Source: Streptomyces sp. NBC_01260
GTDB lineage: Bacteria; Actinomycetota; Actinomycetes; Streptomycetales; Streptomycetaceae
Length of the DNA stretch: 64,000 bases
Direction: 5' to 3'
Assembly: GCF_036226405.1 (NCBI RefSeq)
Contig: NZ_CP108464.1
Coordinates: 5,952,001-6,016,000 of the forward strand
Below the pieces are notes generated by a model that saw only the letters and a program-made list of their open reading frames with translations, had not been told where the DNA came from and searched no databases. How positions within the stretch are numbered: the first letter of the stretch is position 1; every line of letters begins with the position of its first letter. Positions 1 to 8,094 of the stretch are shown piece by piece. The position numbers and the translations under genes were made by a program.

Positions 1-462
1 GAGGACGATGAAGCCCCCTTCCGGCCGGCATGCCCGCGCGATGTCCGCGTCCTTCATCCTGGCATCGTCTGCCTCCCAGAAAGAGCCACTCGCCTTGATC
101 GTGGCGCCTTCCAGAATCGTGCCGAAGTTCGGGACTTCGACACCCCGCTTGCCGCCCTCACGGGCCGGCTGCACGTCCTTCGACCAGATGGGCGACACTG
201 TGACCTCGACGCCGCCCTTGTCGGCGTGCACCACCAGGCAGTCGCCGTCAGCAATGTACTCGAGACGTCCGCCCACCAGCATGTCTTCGGCCAGCTCGCG
301 GTTGTGAACCAGGATCTTCGGGTTCTCGCCCTTCACGGCGAGACCGTCCGGGGAGGTCTGGCCCCCGCTGCTCTTTCCGTCTCCGCCTCCACCTCCGCAA
401 GCGGAGAGGGCGAGCAACCCGGAAACGAGCAAGAAGCGGTTGATCGTTCTCGGAAACCGCAC
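1..462 (-). CDS. Lipoprotein of unknown function (3' end outside window)
   Basis: The frame opens at a GTG preceded by AGGGAGG eight bases upstream, a better start than the out-of-frame TTG just upstream. The N-terminus is MRFPRTINRFLLVSG followed by LLALSAC, a signal peptide with a lipobox whose Cys (near residue 24) would be lipidated, then a Gly/Ser-rich linker. The rest of the 154 visible residues is polar and looks like a small exported domain (HNRELAEDMLVGGRLEYIA; IWSKDVQP). I do not recognise a family. The gene is complete at its 5' end and runs off the left edge. It lies upstream of, and on the same strand as, the secreted protease gene, 70 bases away. Confidence 0.7.
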   Translation of the reverse strand, partial: MRFPRTINRFLLVSGLLALSACGGGGGDGKSSGGQTSPDGLAVKGENPKILVHNRELAEDMLVGGRLEYIADGDCLVVHADKGGVEVTVSPIWSKDVQPAREGGKRGVEVPNFGTILEGATIKASGSFWEADDARMKDADIARACRPEGGFIVL

Positions 463-532
463 AGGTCAAGCCTCCCTATAGCCCTGTGGGGCAAGCGGCC
501 CAGCTTGCCCCACAGAAATTAGAACTGCCTCT

Positions 533-1954
533 TCATCGCTGCCAGACGTCGTAGCCGCGATTCTGGAACAAATACGCGGGCGTGAAGACGCTGCGAACAG
601 CTCCACCCTTACTCACGATGCCGGTGTGAATTCCCACCGCAGTGCCTCCGTGATACCACGGACCTCCACTGTCGCCGCCTGCCGAGACGTTGCTATTGGT
701 GAGCACCATATGCTTCAGAGAGCTGATCGTGACATCTCGGTATTTAACCGTACTGCATCTCTTACCGGAAGTCGTCCCGAAATGACAGACCGAGGTGCCA
801 ACCGTCGGCATTGCCGAACGATTGTCGGCATACCTGGTCTTGTTCCAGTCATGGTAGAAGGTGCGGGTGGGGGTCTTGGTGCCGTGATTCGTATAGCCCA
901 GATCGCCCCAACTGCCTTGGCTGGACCACACCACGTCAACCGTTGTGGAACCACCCGCGCTGGAGTGGTTGGAATACTTGGAAGTGGTTCCAGTGGTGCA
1001 GTGTCCTGCCGTGCCCAGGCGCTTGGTGTCCGTGCTGATGTACTTGAGGTTGAATCCGGCCGTGCACCCCGAGAGTCCGCCGCCGCCCCGGATGTAGTTG
1101 TCCTGCTGAATCAGCCCTGACCCCGCGGAGACGTTCACGGTGACCGGGAACCGGGGGTCGCCGGCCGTCTCCGGGGTGCCGTCCGCTTCGCCGGCACTCA
1201 GACGCGAGGCGGTCGCGGCGTCATCGTACTCGACGTCCACCGTGATCCCGCCGGAGCGGATTTCATAGGCTGTACTGAAGCTCCTGACTCCGTTTTTCTT
1301 CTCCCATTCCCTCGCTATGATCTCCATAACGCGAGCGAGTTCGGCTTCGCTGTATTGCCGGTTACTCACCACTTCAACGGGGACAGGAAGGGAACTAGCC
1401 AGCTCCAAGGCTTTGGCGGGAGCTGCCCCTTTGAAAGCGAACCAGGCGCTCGTGTCGAGCTTTTCCGCTCCGGAGAATGTGTCCGGGTACAGCGCTTCCA
1501 GTTCGTCGGCAACGGCGACGAACTCGGCCTGCCAGGCGTATCGGTTGATTCCCTCTTCGAGACTCAAACCGTCCTCTGCTGCCATCGCCTCGATATCCTC
1601 GAGCTCTCCGGCCGTGAGGAGGTCGATCGAAGAATTTGGAGTGCTCACGGGTCCATCGGGCTCATCGGCGATAGTCAGCCTGGAGGCGGTCGAAGGATTC
1701 GCTAGATAGTTGTCCACAGCCACCTGGAGGGAACTTCCGTCCGCCTTGGCAGATTTCTTTATCCTGTCCAGCGTGGGGCTGCTGAAATCGACGTTTTGCT
1801 TCTCAGAGTTGAGGAAAACGGACACTTCGGCGGGAGCTTCAGGCCCACTGGCCGAACTCGCCGAAGGGGCGGCCAACAGCAGCCCCATTAGCGCCGAAAC
1901 TGTCCCAAATAGTGCGAAACCGCCGGCTCTTGTGCTCGATATTCGTTGAAACAT
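533..1954 (-). CDS. Secreted trypsin-like (S1 family) serine protease, preproprotein
   Basis: 473 residues: signal peptide (about 1-37, hydrophobic ALFGTVSALMGLLLAAPSAS), a long pro-region (about 38-285) and a C-terminal S1 protease domain. The catalytic triad is visible as H318 in TAGHC, D351 in WGDLGY and S429 in GDSGGP. Cysteines C297/C319 and C390/C400 fit the disulfides of streptogrisin / alpha-lytic-type proteases. The long pro-region is typical of enzymes needing an intramolecular chaperone for folding. It is probably exported and self-processed, degrading protein outside the cell. The ATG at 1954 has a G-run just upstream that can serve as the ribosome site. An inverted repeat lies directly in front of the gene. 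Confidence 0.9.
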   Translation of the reverse strand: MFQRISSTRAGGFALFGTVSALMGLLLAAPSASSASGPEAPAEVSVFLNSEKQNVDFSSPTLDRIKKSAKADGSSLQVAVDNYLANPSTASRLTIADEPDGPVSTPNSSIDLLTAGELEDIEAMAAEDGLSLEEGINRYAWQAEFVAVADELEALYPDTFSGAEKLDTSAWFAFKGAAPAKALELASSLPVPVEVVSNRQYSEAELARVMEIIAREWEKKNGVRSFSTAYEIRSGGITVDVEYDDAATASRLSAGEADGTPETAGDPRFPVTVNVSAGSGLIQQDNYIRGGGGLSGCTAGFNLKYISTDTKRLGTAGHCTTGTTSKYSNHSSAGGSTTVDVVWSSQGSWGDLGYTNHGTKTPTRTFYHDWNKTRYADNRSAMPTVGTSVCHFGTTSGKRCSTVKYRDVTISSLKHMVLTNSNVSAGGDSGGPWYHGGTAVGIHTGIVSKGGAVRSVFTPAYLFQNRGYDVWQR

Positions 1955-1972
1955 TCCCCCCCCAAGGTTGCC

Positions 1973-1993
1973 GATTGTAATAGATCTACAATC
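1973..1993. promoter_or_regulatory. Inverted repeat upstream of the S1 protease
   Basis: GATTGTA, seven spacer bases, then TACAATC, in an AT-rich stretch 19 bases before the protease start. The position suits an operator or a leader hairpin. No matching regulator is encoded next to it. Confidence 0.35.
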
Positions 1994-2622
1994 CTTTCCC
2001 TAACCTTTACACGGCGGGACATCGTCAGGCAAGAGTTATTTAATATCCGAAGAGGCCATATGTGTATTAATCGGTCATGAAGCTAGTGGAAACTTTTAGC
2101 GTTTCATGTTATTTCGTCGGCCTTGTGTTTCAGGAGTGCCCCGTCGACGCTCCATCGCCTTCTTGGCAGCGCCGAGCGGGGACCCTCAGTTCCTTCGTGC
2201 TGTTCGAGCACCGCACCGTGATGCCTAAACGTTGTTGCATGGCGATCGACGCCTCGCATCAGAGCGGTGGGGGGTTCGGGTGCTCGTGGGTGGTGGTGAT
2301 CACGTGGGTGCAGGGCGGAAGTCTGGTAGGCCGTCGTCGTCCTTCACCACACCTCAACGTGAAGTTGGAAAACCCTCAGTGCCACACACGTCTACTCGGG
2401 GCCAGCATCACTGGTGACAGAGCTGGTGGCGTGGTTGGACCAACGCCACGGCCCCGGAACCTTCACGGGCCTGTTCTGCACGTTGGTCTACTTCGAAATC
2501 CGGCTTGACCGCGCAGACGGTCTCTCGCCCTGGCTGCGGTCACGTACTCCGGTGGCTCCGCCCGTACGGGGTTAAGTCATACACGCCCGTACGGGCGAGC
2601 CGCCCCGGCCCCTCCCGGACCG
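1994..2622. other. Gene-poor interval, possible ORF remnant
   Basis: About 630 bases with no convincing complete gene. The first 150 bases are AT-rich (ATTTAATATCC, TGTGTATTAATC). A frame at 2414-2575 (+) from a GTG would encode 53 residues of plausible composition (ELVAWLDQRHGPGTFTG, then LFCTLVYFEIRL), but it has no clear ribosome site and I recognise no family. It may be the tail of a decayed gene. The end of the interval carries CCGTACGGG/CCCGTACGGGC repeats that could act as a terminator for the DUF4429 gene. Confidence 0.3.
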
Positions 2623-3576
2623 CTACAGCTCGGCGAGCAGCTGGGCCTTCTTCGCGCTGAACTCGTCGTCCGTCACCAGACCCGCCTGGTGCAGCTCGCC
2701 CAGGTGGTGGATCCGCTCCGCGATGTCCGCCGGGTCGCGACGCCCGGCGGAGGCCAGGGCCGTCGCCGCGGCGGGCGTGGACTGCTTCCTGCGGACGGAC
2801 TCCAGTACGGCCGCGGCGAACGGCAGCGACTCGTGCACCGGACCGTAGCCGAGGCCGAAGATCACCGCGGCGGGGTCCTCGTCGGCCCGGGTGGGCCGCG
2901 CGGCCCCCGGCTGCACGCTGTGGGCCGTCCCCGCACACAGCGCCGCGCCCGGACCGTCGCCGAGCCCGGCGGCCGCGGCCGGAACCGTACTCTCCAGCCC
3001 TCTCGGCACCAGCCGCAGATAGCCCTCGAAGGCCTCGGGCGAGCGCCACTCGACGCCGCTCAGCTCGGTGACCGGGAAGGTCTGGTCGCCCGCCTTCCAC
3101 TTCTGCGAGGAGGCACCCGTCCAGAACCACCGGAAGGAGATCCGGTCCCCGTCGAAGCTGGCCCGGCCGTCGTACGCCTTGAAGCGCATCGGCGCCTCGG
3201 GCGCCGCGACCAGGAACCGCTCGGCGGGTTCACCGGCGTCCGGACCCAGCCGGGCCCGCAGCTCGTCCGCGTAGTACTCGGCGAGCGTCTCGCGTTCGGC
3301 GGGGAGCACCAGGCGGTACGGATCGCAGCCGTCCTTGAGCTGTCCGGCCGCGGCCTCCAGCAGTGGATCGGCACCGGGTCTCGGGACGGCGCGCAGCACC
3401 ACCGTGCCCCGCTTGCCCGGGGTCAGCGTCACCGACGACAGCGCCGCGTGCGGGACGCGGCGTTCACGAAGGCTCTGGAGGAGCCTCGGCGTACGGATAC
3501 CCCGTTCGAAGCGGATGAGCACGGAGTCGGTGTCGAACTCCCAGGTGGCTTGAATTCCGGCCAGCACATCACCCAT
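2623..3576 (-). CDS. DUF4429 protein with C-terminal SHOCT domain
   Basis: 317 residues from the ATG of MGDVLAG; an in-frame ATG three codons upstream (MRHMGDV) is an alternative. The N-terminal half (ATWEFDTDSVLIRFERG through LSGVEWRSPEAFEGYLRLV) has the look of DUF4429, a beta-rich domain with possible lipid- or membrane-associated roles. The last 35 residues (ERIHHLGELHQAGLVTDDEF, then SAKKAQLLAEL) are a textbook SHOCT helix-loop-helix, usually an oligomerisation or interaction module. No signal peptide or transmembrane segment is present. Function is unknown. It converges on nothing and ends in a gene-poor stretch. Confidence 0.8.
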   Translation of the reverse strand: MGDVLAGIQATWEFDTDSVLIRFERGIRTPRLLQSLRERRVPHAALSSVTLTPGKRGTVVLRAVPRPGADPLLEAAAGQLKDGCDPYRLVLPAERETLAEYYADELRARLGPDAGEPAERFLVAAPEAPMRFKAYDGRASFDGDRISFRWFWTGASSQKWKAGDQTFPVTELSGVEWRSPEAFEGYLRLVPRGLESTVPAAAAGLGDGPGAALCAGTAHSVQPGAARPTRADEDPAAVIFGLGYGPVHESLPFAAAVLESVRRKQSTPAAATALASAGRRDPADIAERIHHLGELHQAGLVTDDEFSAKKAQLLAEL

Positions 3577-3661
3577 GTGCCTCATCGTATGCGGCACTTG
3601 CCCGCACGTCCCCCCTCGGCGTAGACGGCAATCCGTGATCGGGCACGGCCCTCTACGCGCG

Positions 3662-4885
3662 TCAGACCGTCTCGTCGCCGGAAATTCGTTCGTGGCAAGC
3701 GCTGTCGGCCTGCGCACAGGTCACCGAGCCGTAGGTGCCCACACCGATCGCGGCGAAGTTGCCCAGGCTCTCGGTACCCGGCTCGAAATAGCCGCTGTGG
3801 CCGATGGCGTCGCCCGCCGACGCGATCCGCGCACCGAAGCCCGGATCCACCGGATCGGCCCCGTGGCCGAGACCGGCGACCTCCAGGTTCGGTACGTCCT
3901 CGATCCAGTCGTCGTGGTCCCGCATCGCCCACACGTTGGCCCGGGTGTGCAGCTGGGCGGCGTTGTCGACCCGCATCCCCGGACTGCCCGCGACCGCGAT
4001 GTCGCTCACCCGGGCGGGCAGTCCCCGCGCGGCCACGCCGCACAGGACGGAGCCGTAGCTGTGGCAGAACAGTGAGACGGGTGCGATGCCCGGGAGCGAG
4101 CCGACGAGCGCGTCGAGCCGGACCGCCCCGCGCCGGGCGAGATTCCCCAGGGCGGCGTCCATGCCGATGCCGGCGGGCGCGGTGTAGTCGGCCCAGGCGA
4201 TCACGGCGGTCCGTACGCCGGGGCGGGCGGACCGCTCGGCCGCGTAGAGGGACTTGGCCATGCCGACGGGGGCGGCGTTGGTCTTGACCCCCGTCCGCTC
4301 CAGCGTCAGCAGATTGGTGTCGACACCCGGTACGACCACCGAGACCCGCTCGGCCCGGTCGAGATCACCGAAGACCTCGGCGGCGCGGCCCCGGCCGGAC
4401 GGGTCGAACGCGAGGAAGTGCCGGCCGTCGGCGAGCATCGACCGGAAGCGGTCCATCCGGCGGACCGCCTCGGCGCGGCCGTCGGGGGAGAGCCTGCTGT
4501 CGTGCACGCGCTGCTGTTCGACCGTGCGCGCCTGTACGAGCGCGAGCCGGTTGGCCCGATAGCGCAGGGTGACCGGGACGCCGTTCAGATTCCCCACCAC
4601 CAGCGGGTACTTGTCCGCCAGCCGGATGCGCTGCGCGGCCGTGAGCATGGCGAAGAAGTGCGCCACCCTGAACGGCTGGGCATCGGCCGGGGGAAGCGCG
4701 TGCCCCGCTATCGATCCCTTGGCCCAGGAGGCGAGTGCGACAGTGCGTGGCTCGTCGGAGCGTTGAGGGCGCACGGCGGTCCAGCCCGTGGTCGTCAGCA
4801 TCACGAACACAACCGCGATGGCGAGCAGAGTGCGCCATGCGGTGAGCGTCGGGGAGGAATCGAAGGAAGTCACTTCGGCCCACAT
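3662..4885 (-). CDS. Alpha/beta hydrolase (DUF1023 type), membrane-anchored or secreted
   Basis: 407 residues from the ATG of MWAEVTSFD. The frame is open to 4930, and a GTG at 4873 is also possible; none has a strong ribosome site. A hydrophobic segment (AWRTLLAIAVVFVMLTTTGW) near the N-terminus is a signal anchor. The catalytic core is C-terminal: the nucleophile Ser lies in FCHSYGSV, a typical G/C-H-S-Y-G elbow, followed by SDIAVAGSPGM and a late His region (AIGHSGYFEPGTESL). This matches the DUF1023 alpha/beta hydrolases that are abundant in Streptomyces, whose substrates are mostly unknown. It lies 75 bases from a TetR gene on the same strand. Confidence 0.8.
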   Translation of the reverse strand: MWAEVTSFDSSPTLTAWRTLLAIAVVFVMLTTTGWTAVRPQRSDEPRTVALASWAKGSIAGHALPPADAQPFRVAHFFAMLTAAQRIRLADKYPLVVGNLNGVPVTLRYRANRLALVQARTVEQQRVHDSRLSPDGRAEAVRRMDRFRSMLADGRHFLAFDPSGRGRAAEVFGDLDRAERVSVVVPGVDTNLLTLERTGVKTNAAPVGMAKSLYAAERSARPGVRTAVIAWADYTAPAGIGMDAALGNLARRGAVRLDALVGSLPGIAPVSLFCHSYGSVLCGVAARGLPARVSDIAVAGSPGMRVDNAAQLHTRANVWAMRDHDDWIEDVPNLEVAGLGHGADPVDPGFGARIASAGDAIGHSGYFEPGTESLGNFAAIGVGTYGSVTCAQADSACHERISGDETV

Positions 4886-4960
4886 TAGGAGACGCGCGCC
4901 GAAGGCCGTGAAGCGGGTGACACACATCACCCGGCCATGAGGAATGGAACGCCTCTTCCC

Positions 4961-5749
4961 TCACGCTCCGTACGGATCACCCGTACGCTCCGCCGAGCCC
5001 CGTGTCCCTCGGATGCCGCATCCGGGCGGCGTGGTCCGCGTGTTGTGACCTTGGCCATACGGCGCGTCCGAGGTGTGCGGCACACGGCCCCGGGCGGGGG
5101 TGCGCCAGTCCTCGGCGAGGGCCGGTCCCAACTGGTCGAGGTACACCTCGGTCAGCGTCCGCAGCGAGTCCATGCTGGTCTCCCGCCCCTGCCCCCACAG
5201 CTGGCCGGTCACCCGCATCACCCCGGAGAACGCGGCGACGGCGACCCGCGGCCGCGGGTCCAGCTCCACGTCCAGACCCTCGCGCTCGGCGATCATCAGG
5301 GCGATCTGGTTCTCCAGCTCACAGCTGCGCCGCAGGTGGGCGGCGAGCAGTGAGGGCGTCGATTCGATCATTTGGTACGTACGCATGTGGAGTTCGACCG
5401 GGATCAGGGCCTCGATGGCGTCCCCGATACTGTTCCAGGCGCAGAGGACCGCGCGGCGCATGGCCTCGAAGGGGGCTTCCGACGCGGGCCGTTGGCTCAG
5501 TTCGGCGATGAAGCGCGACTCCACCATCTCCTGGACGGCGAAGGCGGCCGACTCCTTGCCGGCGAAGTAGCGGAAGAAGGTGCGCTGGGAGACCTCCACC
5601 GCGTCGACGATCTCGTCGACGGTGGTCTCCTCGTACCCCTGGGTGGTGAAAAGATCGAGGGCGGCATGGAGCAGGGCGTCCCGGGTGCGTCGCTTCTTGC
5701 GCTCGCGCAGCCCGGCCGGATACTCGGCGGCTCGTTGCCCGTCGGTCAC
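4961..5749 (-). CDS. TetR-family transcriptional regulator
   Basis: 262 residues. The N-terminal HTH (about residues 15-65) reads RKKRRTRDALLHAALDLFTT, then QGYEETTVDEIVDAVEVSQR and TFFRYFAGKE, the standard TetR three-helix DNA-binding domain. The C-terminal ligand-binding part is helical and undiagnostic (IPVELHMRTYQMIESTPSLL). It is divergent from an EmrB/QacA-type exporter 115 bases away, the classic arrangement for a drug-responsive local repressor. The tail of about 60 residues (TPARGRVPHTSDAPYGQGHN onward) is low-complexity and longer than usual. Confidence 0.9.
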   Translation of the reverse strand: MTDGQRAAEYPAGLRERKKRRTRDALLHAALDLFTTQGYEETTVDEIVDAVEVSQRTFFRYFAGKESAAFAVQEMVESRFIAELSQRPASEAPFEAMRRAVLCAWNSIGDAIEALIPVELHMRTYQMIESTPSLLAAHLRRSCELENQIALMIAEREGLDVELDPRPRVAVAAFSGVMRVTGQLWGQGRETSMDSLRTLTEVYLDQLGPALAEDWRTPARGRVPHTSDAPYGQGHNTRTTPPGCGIRGTRGSAERTGDPYGA

Positions 5750-5802
5750 TGAGCTGGTCCCCTTTTCCTGCTTTGTCCAGCTCAGCGTACCTGTGAGCTA
5801 CG

Positions 5803-5851
5803 TGACAGTTACCGACTTGTGAATGGGTTTGTCAACTGTCAGCGACTGACA
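5803..5851. promoter_or_regulatory. Operator-like repeats between tetR and the exporter
   Basis: TGACAGTT at 5803-5810 is inverted as AACTGTCA at 5834-5841. The second arm also overlaps TGTCAG-CGA-CTGACA (5837-5851), a perfect 6+6 inverted repeat. The three half-sites sit 14-60 bases before the exporter start, overlapping where its promoter should be. They are the best candidate binding site for the adjacent TetR protein. Confidence 0.6.
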
Positions 5852-5864
5852 CTAATCTCTGCGT

Positions 5865-7475
5865 ATGACTAGTCAGACCACCGTCGAAAAGGCGTCGCGG
5901 GAGCCCCGGGATGTCCCTGTTCCCGCACCTGCCAAGGGGCTGCGCGGCCATCCCTGGCTGACGCTCTTCTCCGTGGCCATCGGCGTGATGATGGTTGCGC
6001 TCGACGGCACGATCGTCGCGATCGCCAACCCCGCGATCCAGAAGGACCTGGGCGCCTCGCTCGCCGATGTCCAGTGGATCACCAACGGCTACATGCTCGC
6101 CCTCGCGGTCTCCCTGATCACCGCGGGCAAGCTCGGTGACCGGTTCGGCCACCGCCAGACCTTCCTGATCGGCGTCGTGGGCTTCGCCGCGGCGTCCGGG
6201 GCCATCGGCCTCTCCAGCAGCGTCGTGCTCGTGATCACCTTCCGGGTGCTCCAGGGCCTCTTCGGCGCGCTGCTGATGCCGGCCGCGCTCGGCCTGCTGC
6301 GCGCCACCTTCCCGGCCGAGAAGCTGAACATGGCGATCGGCATCTGGGGCATGGTGATCGGCGCCTCGACCGCCGGTGGCCCGATCCTGGGCGGCGTGCT
6401 CGTCGAGCACGTCAGCTGGCAGTCCGTCTTCTTCATCAACGTGCCGGTCGGTGTGATCGCGCTCGTGCTGGGCGTGCTGATCCTCAAGGACCACCGCGCC
6501 GAGAACGCGCCGCGCTCCTTCGACTTCGCCGGCATCGTGCTGCTGTCCTCCGCGATGTTCTGTCTGATCTGGGCCCTCATCAAGGGCTCGGAGTGGGGCT
6601 GGGGCGACCTCAGGACGATCGGCTTCCTGATCGCCGCCGTCGCCCTGTTCGTCGGGTTCTCCCTCGTCCAGCAGCGCGTCAGGGAACCGCTGATCCCGCT
6701 GGCGATGTTCCGCTCCGTGCCGCTCTCCGCCGGTACGGTCCTGATGGTGCTGATGGCCTTCGCCTTCATGGGCGGCCTGTTCTTCGTCACCTTCTACCTC
6801 CAGAACGTGCACGGCATGAAGGCCGTCGACGCGGGTCTGCACCTGCTGCCGCTGACCGCGATGATGATCGTCGCCTCGCCGGTGGCGGGCTTCCTGATCA
6901 CCAAGTTCGGCCCGCGGGTCCCGCTGGTCGGCGGCATGGTGTGCACCGCCGTCGCGTGCTTCGGTATGTCCCAGCTGACCGTCGGCACCGGCACCGTCAC
7001 CATGTCGATCTGGTTCGCGCTGCTCGGCCTCGGCCTCGCGCCGGTCATGGTCGGCGCCACCGAGGTCATCGTGGGCAACGCCCCGATGGAGCTCTCCGGT
7101 GTCGCGGGGGGCCTCCAGCAGGCCGCCATGCAGGTCGGCGGCAGCCTGGGTACGGCCGTCCTGGGCGCGATCATGGCCGCCCGGGTCGACGCTGACCTGG
7201 CCGGCAACTGGAAGGACGCGCAGCTTCCCCCGCTGTCGGCGGACCAGCTCGACCAGGCGTCCTCGGCCGTCAAGGTCGGGATGCCGCCGGTCGCCCCGGG
7301 CACTCCGCCCGAGGTCGCCGGCAAGATCGTGGGCGTCGCCCATGACACGTTCGTGTCGGGCATGAGCACGGCGTTCATGGTCGCGGGCATCGTCGCGGTG
7401 ATCGCGGCCCTGGTCGCCACCCTGACCAAGCGCGGTGCGAACGCCGAGGCGGGCGCGGGCGCCGGCCACATCTGA
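5865..7475 (+). CDS. MFS drug exporter, DHA2 (EmrB/QacA, 14-TMS) family
   Basis: 536 residues with about 14 hydrophobic segments. Family motifs are visible: VALDGTIVAIANPAIQKDLG in TM1, the motif A-like loop GKLGDRFGHRQTF, and motif C-like GMVIGASTAGGPILGGVL near the end of TM5. This family exports drugs, antiseptics or self-made metabolites using the proton gradient. The gene is divergent from a TetR regulator and ends at a perfect 28-base palindromic terminator, so it is probably a single-gene unit induced when the repressor binds a substrate-like ligand. Confidence 0.92.
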   Translation: MTSQTTVEKASREPRDVPVPAPAKGLRGHPWLTLFSVAIGVMMVALDGTIVAIANPAIQKDLGASLADVQWITNGYMLALAVSLITAGKLGDRFGHRQTFLIGVVGFAAASGAIGLSSSVVLVITFRVLQGLFGALLMPAALGLLRATFPAEKLNMAIGIWGMVIGASTAGGPILGGVLVEHVSWQSVFFINVPVGVIALVLGVLILKDHRAENAPRSFDFAGIVLLSSAMFCLIWALIKGSEWGWGDLRTIGFLIAAVALFVGFSLVQQRVREPLIPLAMFRSVPLSAGTVLMVLMAFAFMGGLFFVTFYLQNVHGMKAVDAGLHLLPLTAMMIVASPVAGFLITKFGPRVPLVGGMVCTAVACFGMSQLTVGTGTVTMSIWFALLGLGLAPVMVGATEVIVGNAPMELSGVAGGLQQAAMQVGGSLGTAVLGAIMAARVDADLAGNWKDAQLPPLSADQLDQASSAVKVGMPPVAPGTPPEVAGKIVGVAHDTFVSGMSTAFMVAGIVAVIAALVATLTKRGANAEAGAGAGHI

Positions 7476-7519
7476 CCGGTCCGTCCCGACGCCGCACGGC
7501 GTCAACACAGTGTGTGCAG

Positions 7520-7549
7520 CAGCCCCGCCGGAACGTTCCGGCGGGGCTG
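7520..7549 (+). terminator. Terminator after the DHA2 exporter
   Basis: A perfect palindrome with 14-15 bp arms (AGCCCCGCCGGAAC / GTTCCGGCGGGGCT) 45 bases after the exporter stop, with no T-run, as is usual in Streptomyces. Confidence 0.75.
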
Positions 7550-7650
7550 TCGCCTATCAGGGTGGTACGGCCCCCGGCCCCTTCCCGAGCCGTTGCCCCG
7601 CAGCTCAGAGTGGGTGCGGAAGATCCACATCACCACGGGGGTTCATTCAC

Positions 7651-8022
7651 ATGCGTACAACCGTTGTCGCCGCCACCCTGGCCGCCGCCTTGGCCGCCGC
7701 TCTGATCCCGCAGGCGGTGGCCCAGGCCGCGCCCGTCCGGCTCGGCAGCTGCGGGAGCGGTCAGCTCTGCCTCTGGGCGAAACCGGGGTTCACCGGCGCC
7801 CGGCAGGTCCACGAGCTGTCCACCCTCGACATCGACAGCTGCGTGCCGCTGCCGGCGGGCTCCACCGTCCAGGCACTCGCCAACCGCACCGGCCGCCCGG
7901 TCACGGCCTACCAGTCGGCCGAGTGCGCCGAGACCGGCGAGTTCGAGACCTACCCGGGCGGCGGCACCTGGCTGCCGCAGTCCCCCTACCAGGTCCGCGC
8001 CTTCAAGGTCTGGGAGAGCTGA
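7651..8022 (+). CDS. Small secreted protein, peptidase-inhibitor I36-like
   Basis: 123 residues starting at the ATG of MRTTVVAATL; longer frames upstream lack a signal peptide. The signal peptide ends near AQAAP. The mature part has the Cys/Trp pattern of inhibitor family I36 / beta-gamma-crystallin-like proteins: CGSGQLCLWAKPGFTGARQV, then CVPLPAGSTVQALANRTG and SAECAETGEFETYPGGG, with four Cys likely forming two disulfides. Exported; it may inhibit a protease or bind the cell surface, but only the fold-level assignment is supported. Confidence 0.75.
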   Translation: MRTTVVAATLAAALAAALIPQAVAQAAPVRLGSCGSGQLCLWAKPGFTGARQVHELSTLDIDSCVPLPAGSTVQALANRTGRPVTAYQSAECAETGEFETYPGGGTWLPQSPYQVRAFKVWES

Positions 8023-8034
8023 CCCCGCGAACGC

Positions 8035-8072
8035 GGCGGGGCGGTCGGACCCTGAGGTCCCACCGCCCCGCC
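8035..8072. terminator. Bidirectional terminator between I36-like gene and aceE
   Basis: An 11-bp stem GGCGGGGCGGT / ACCGCCCCGCC with an inner GGACC/GGTCC extension, located between two converging genes. Confidence 0.75.
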
Positions 8073-8094
8073 CGTGTCACCGTGCCGTGCGTGC

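Noticed and set aside
5832..7508. A 558-codon minus frame opposite the DHA2 exporter
   Set aside because: His/Asp/Arg-rich composition typical of an antisense frame of a GC-rich gene; no recognisable domain.
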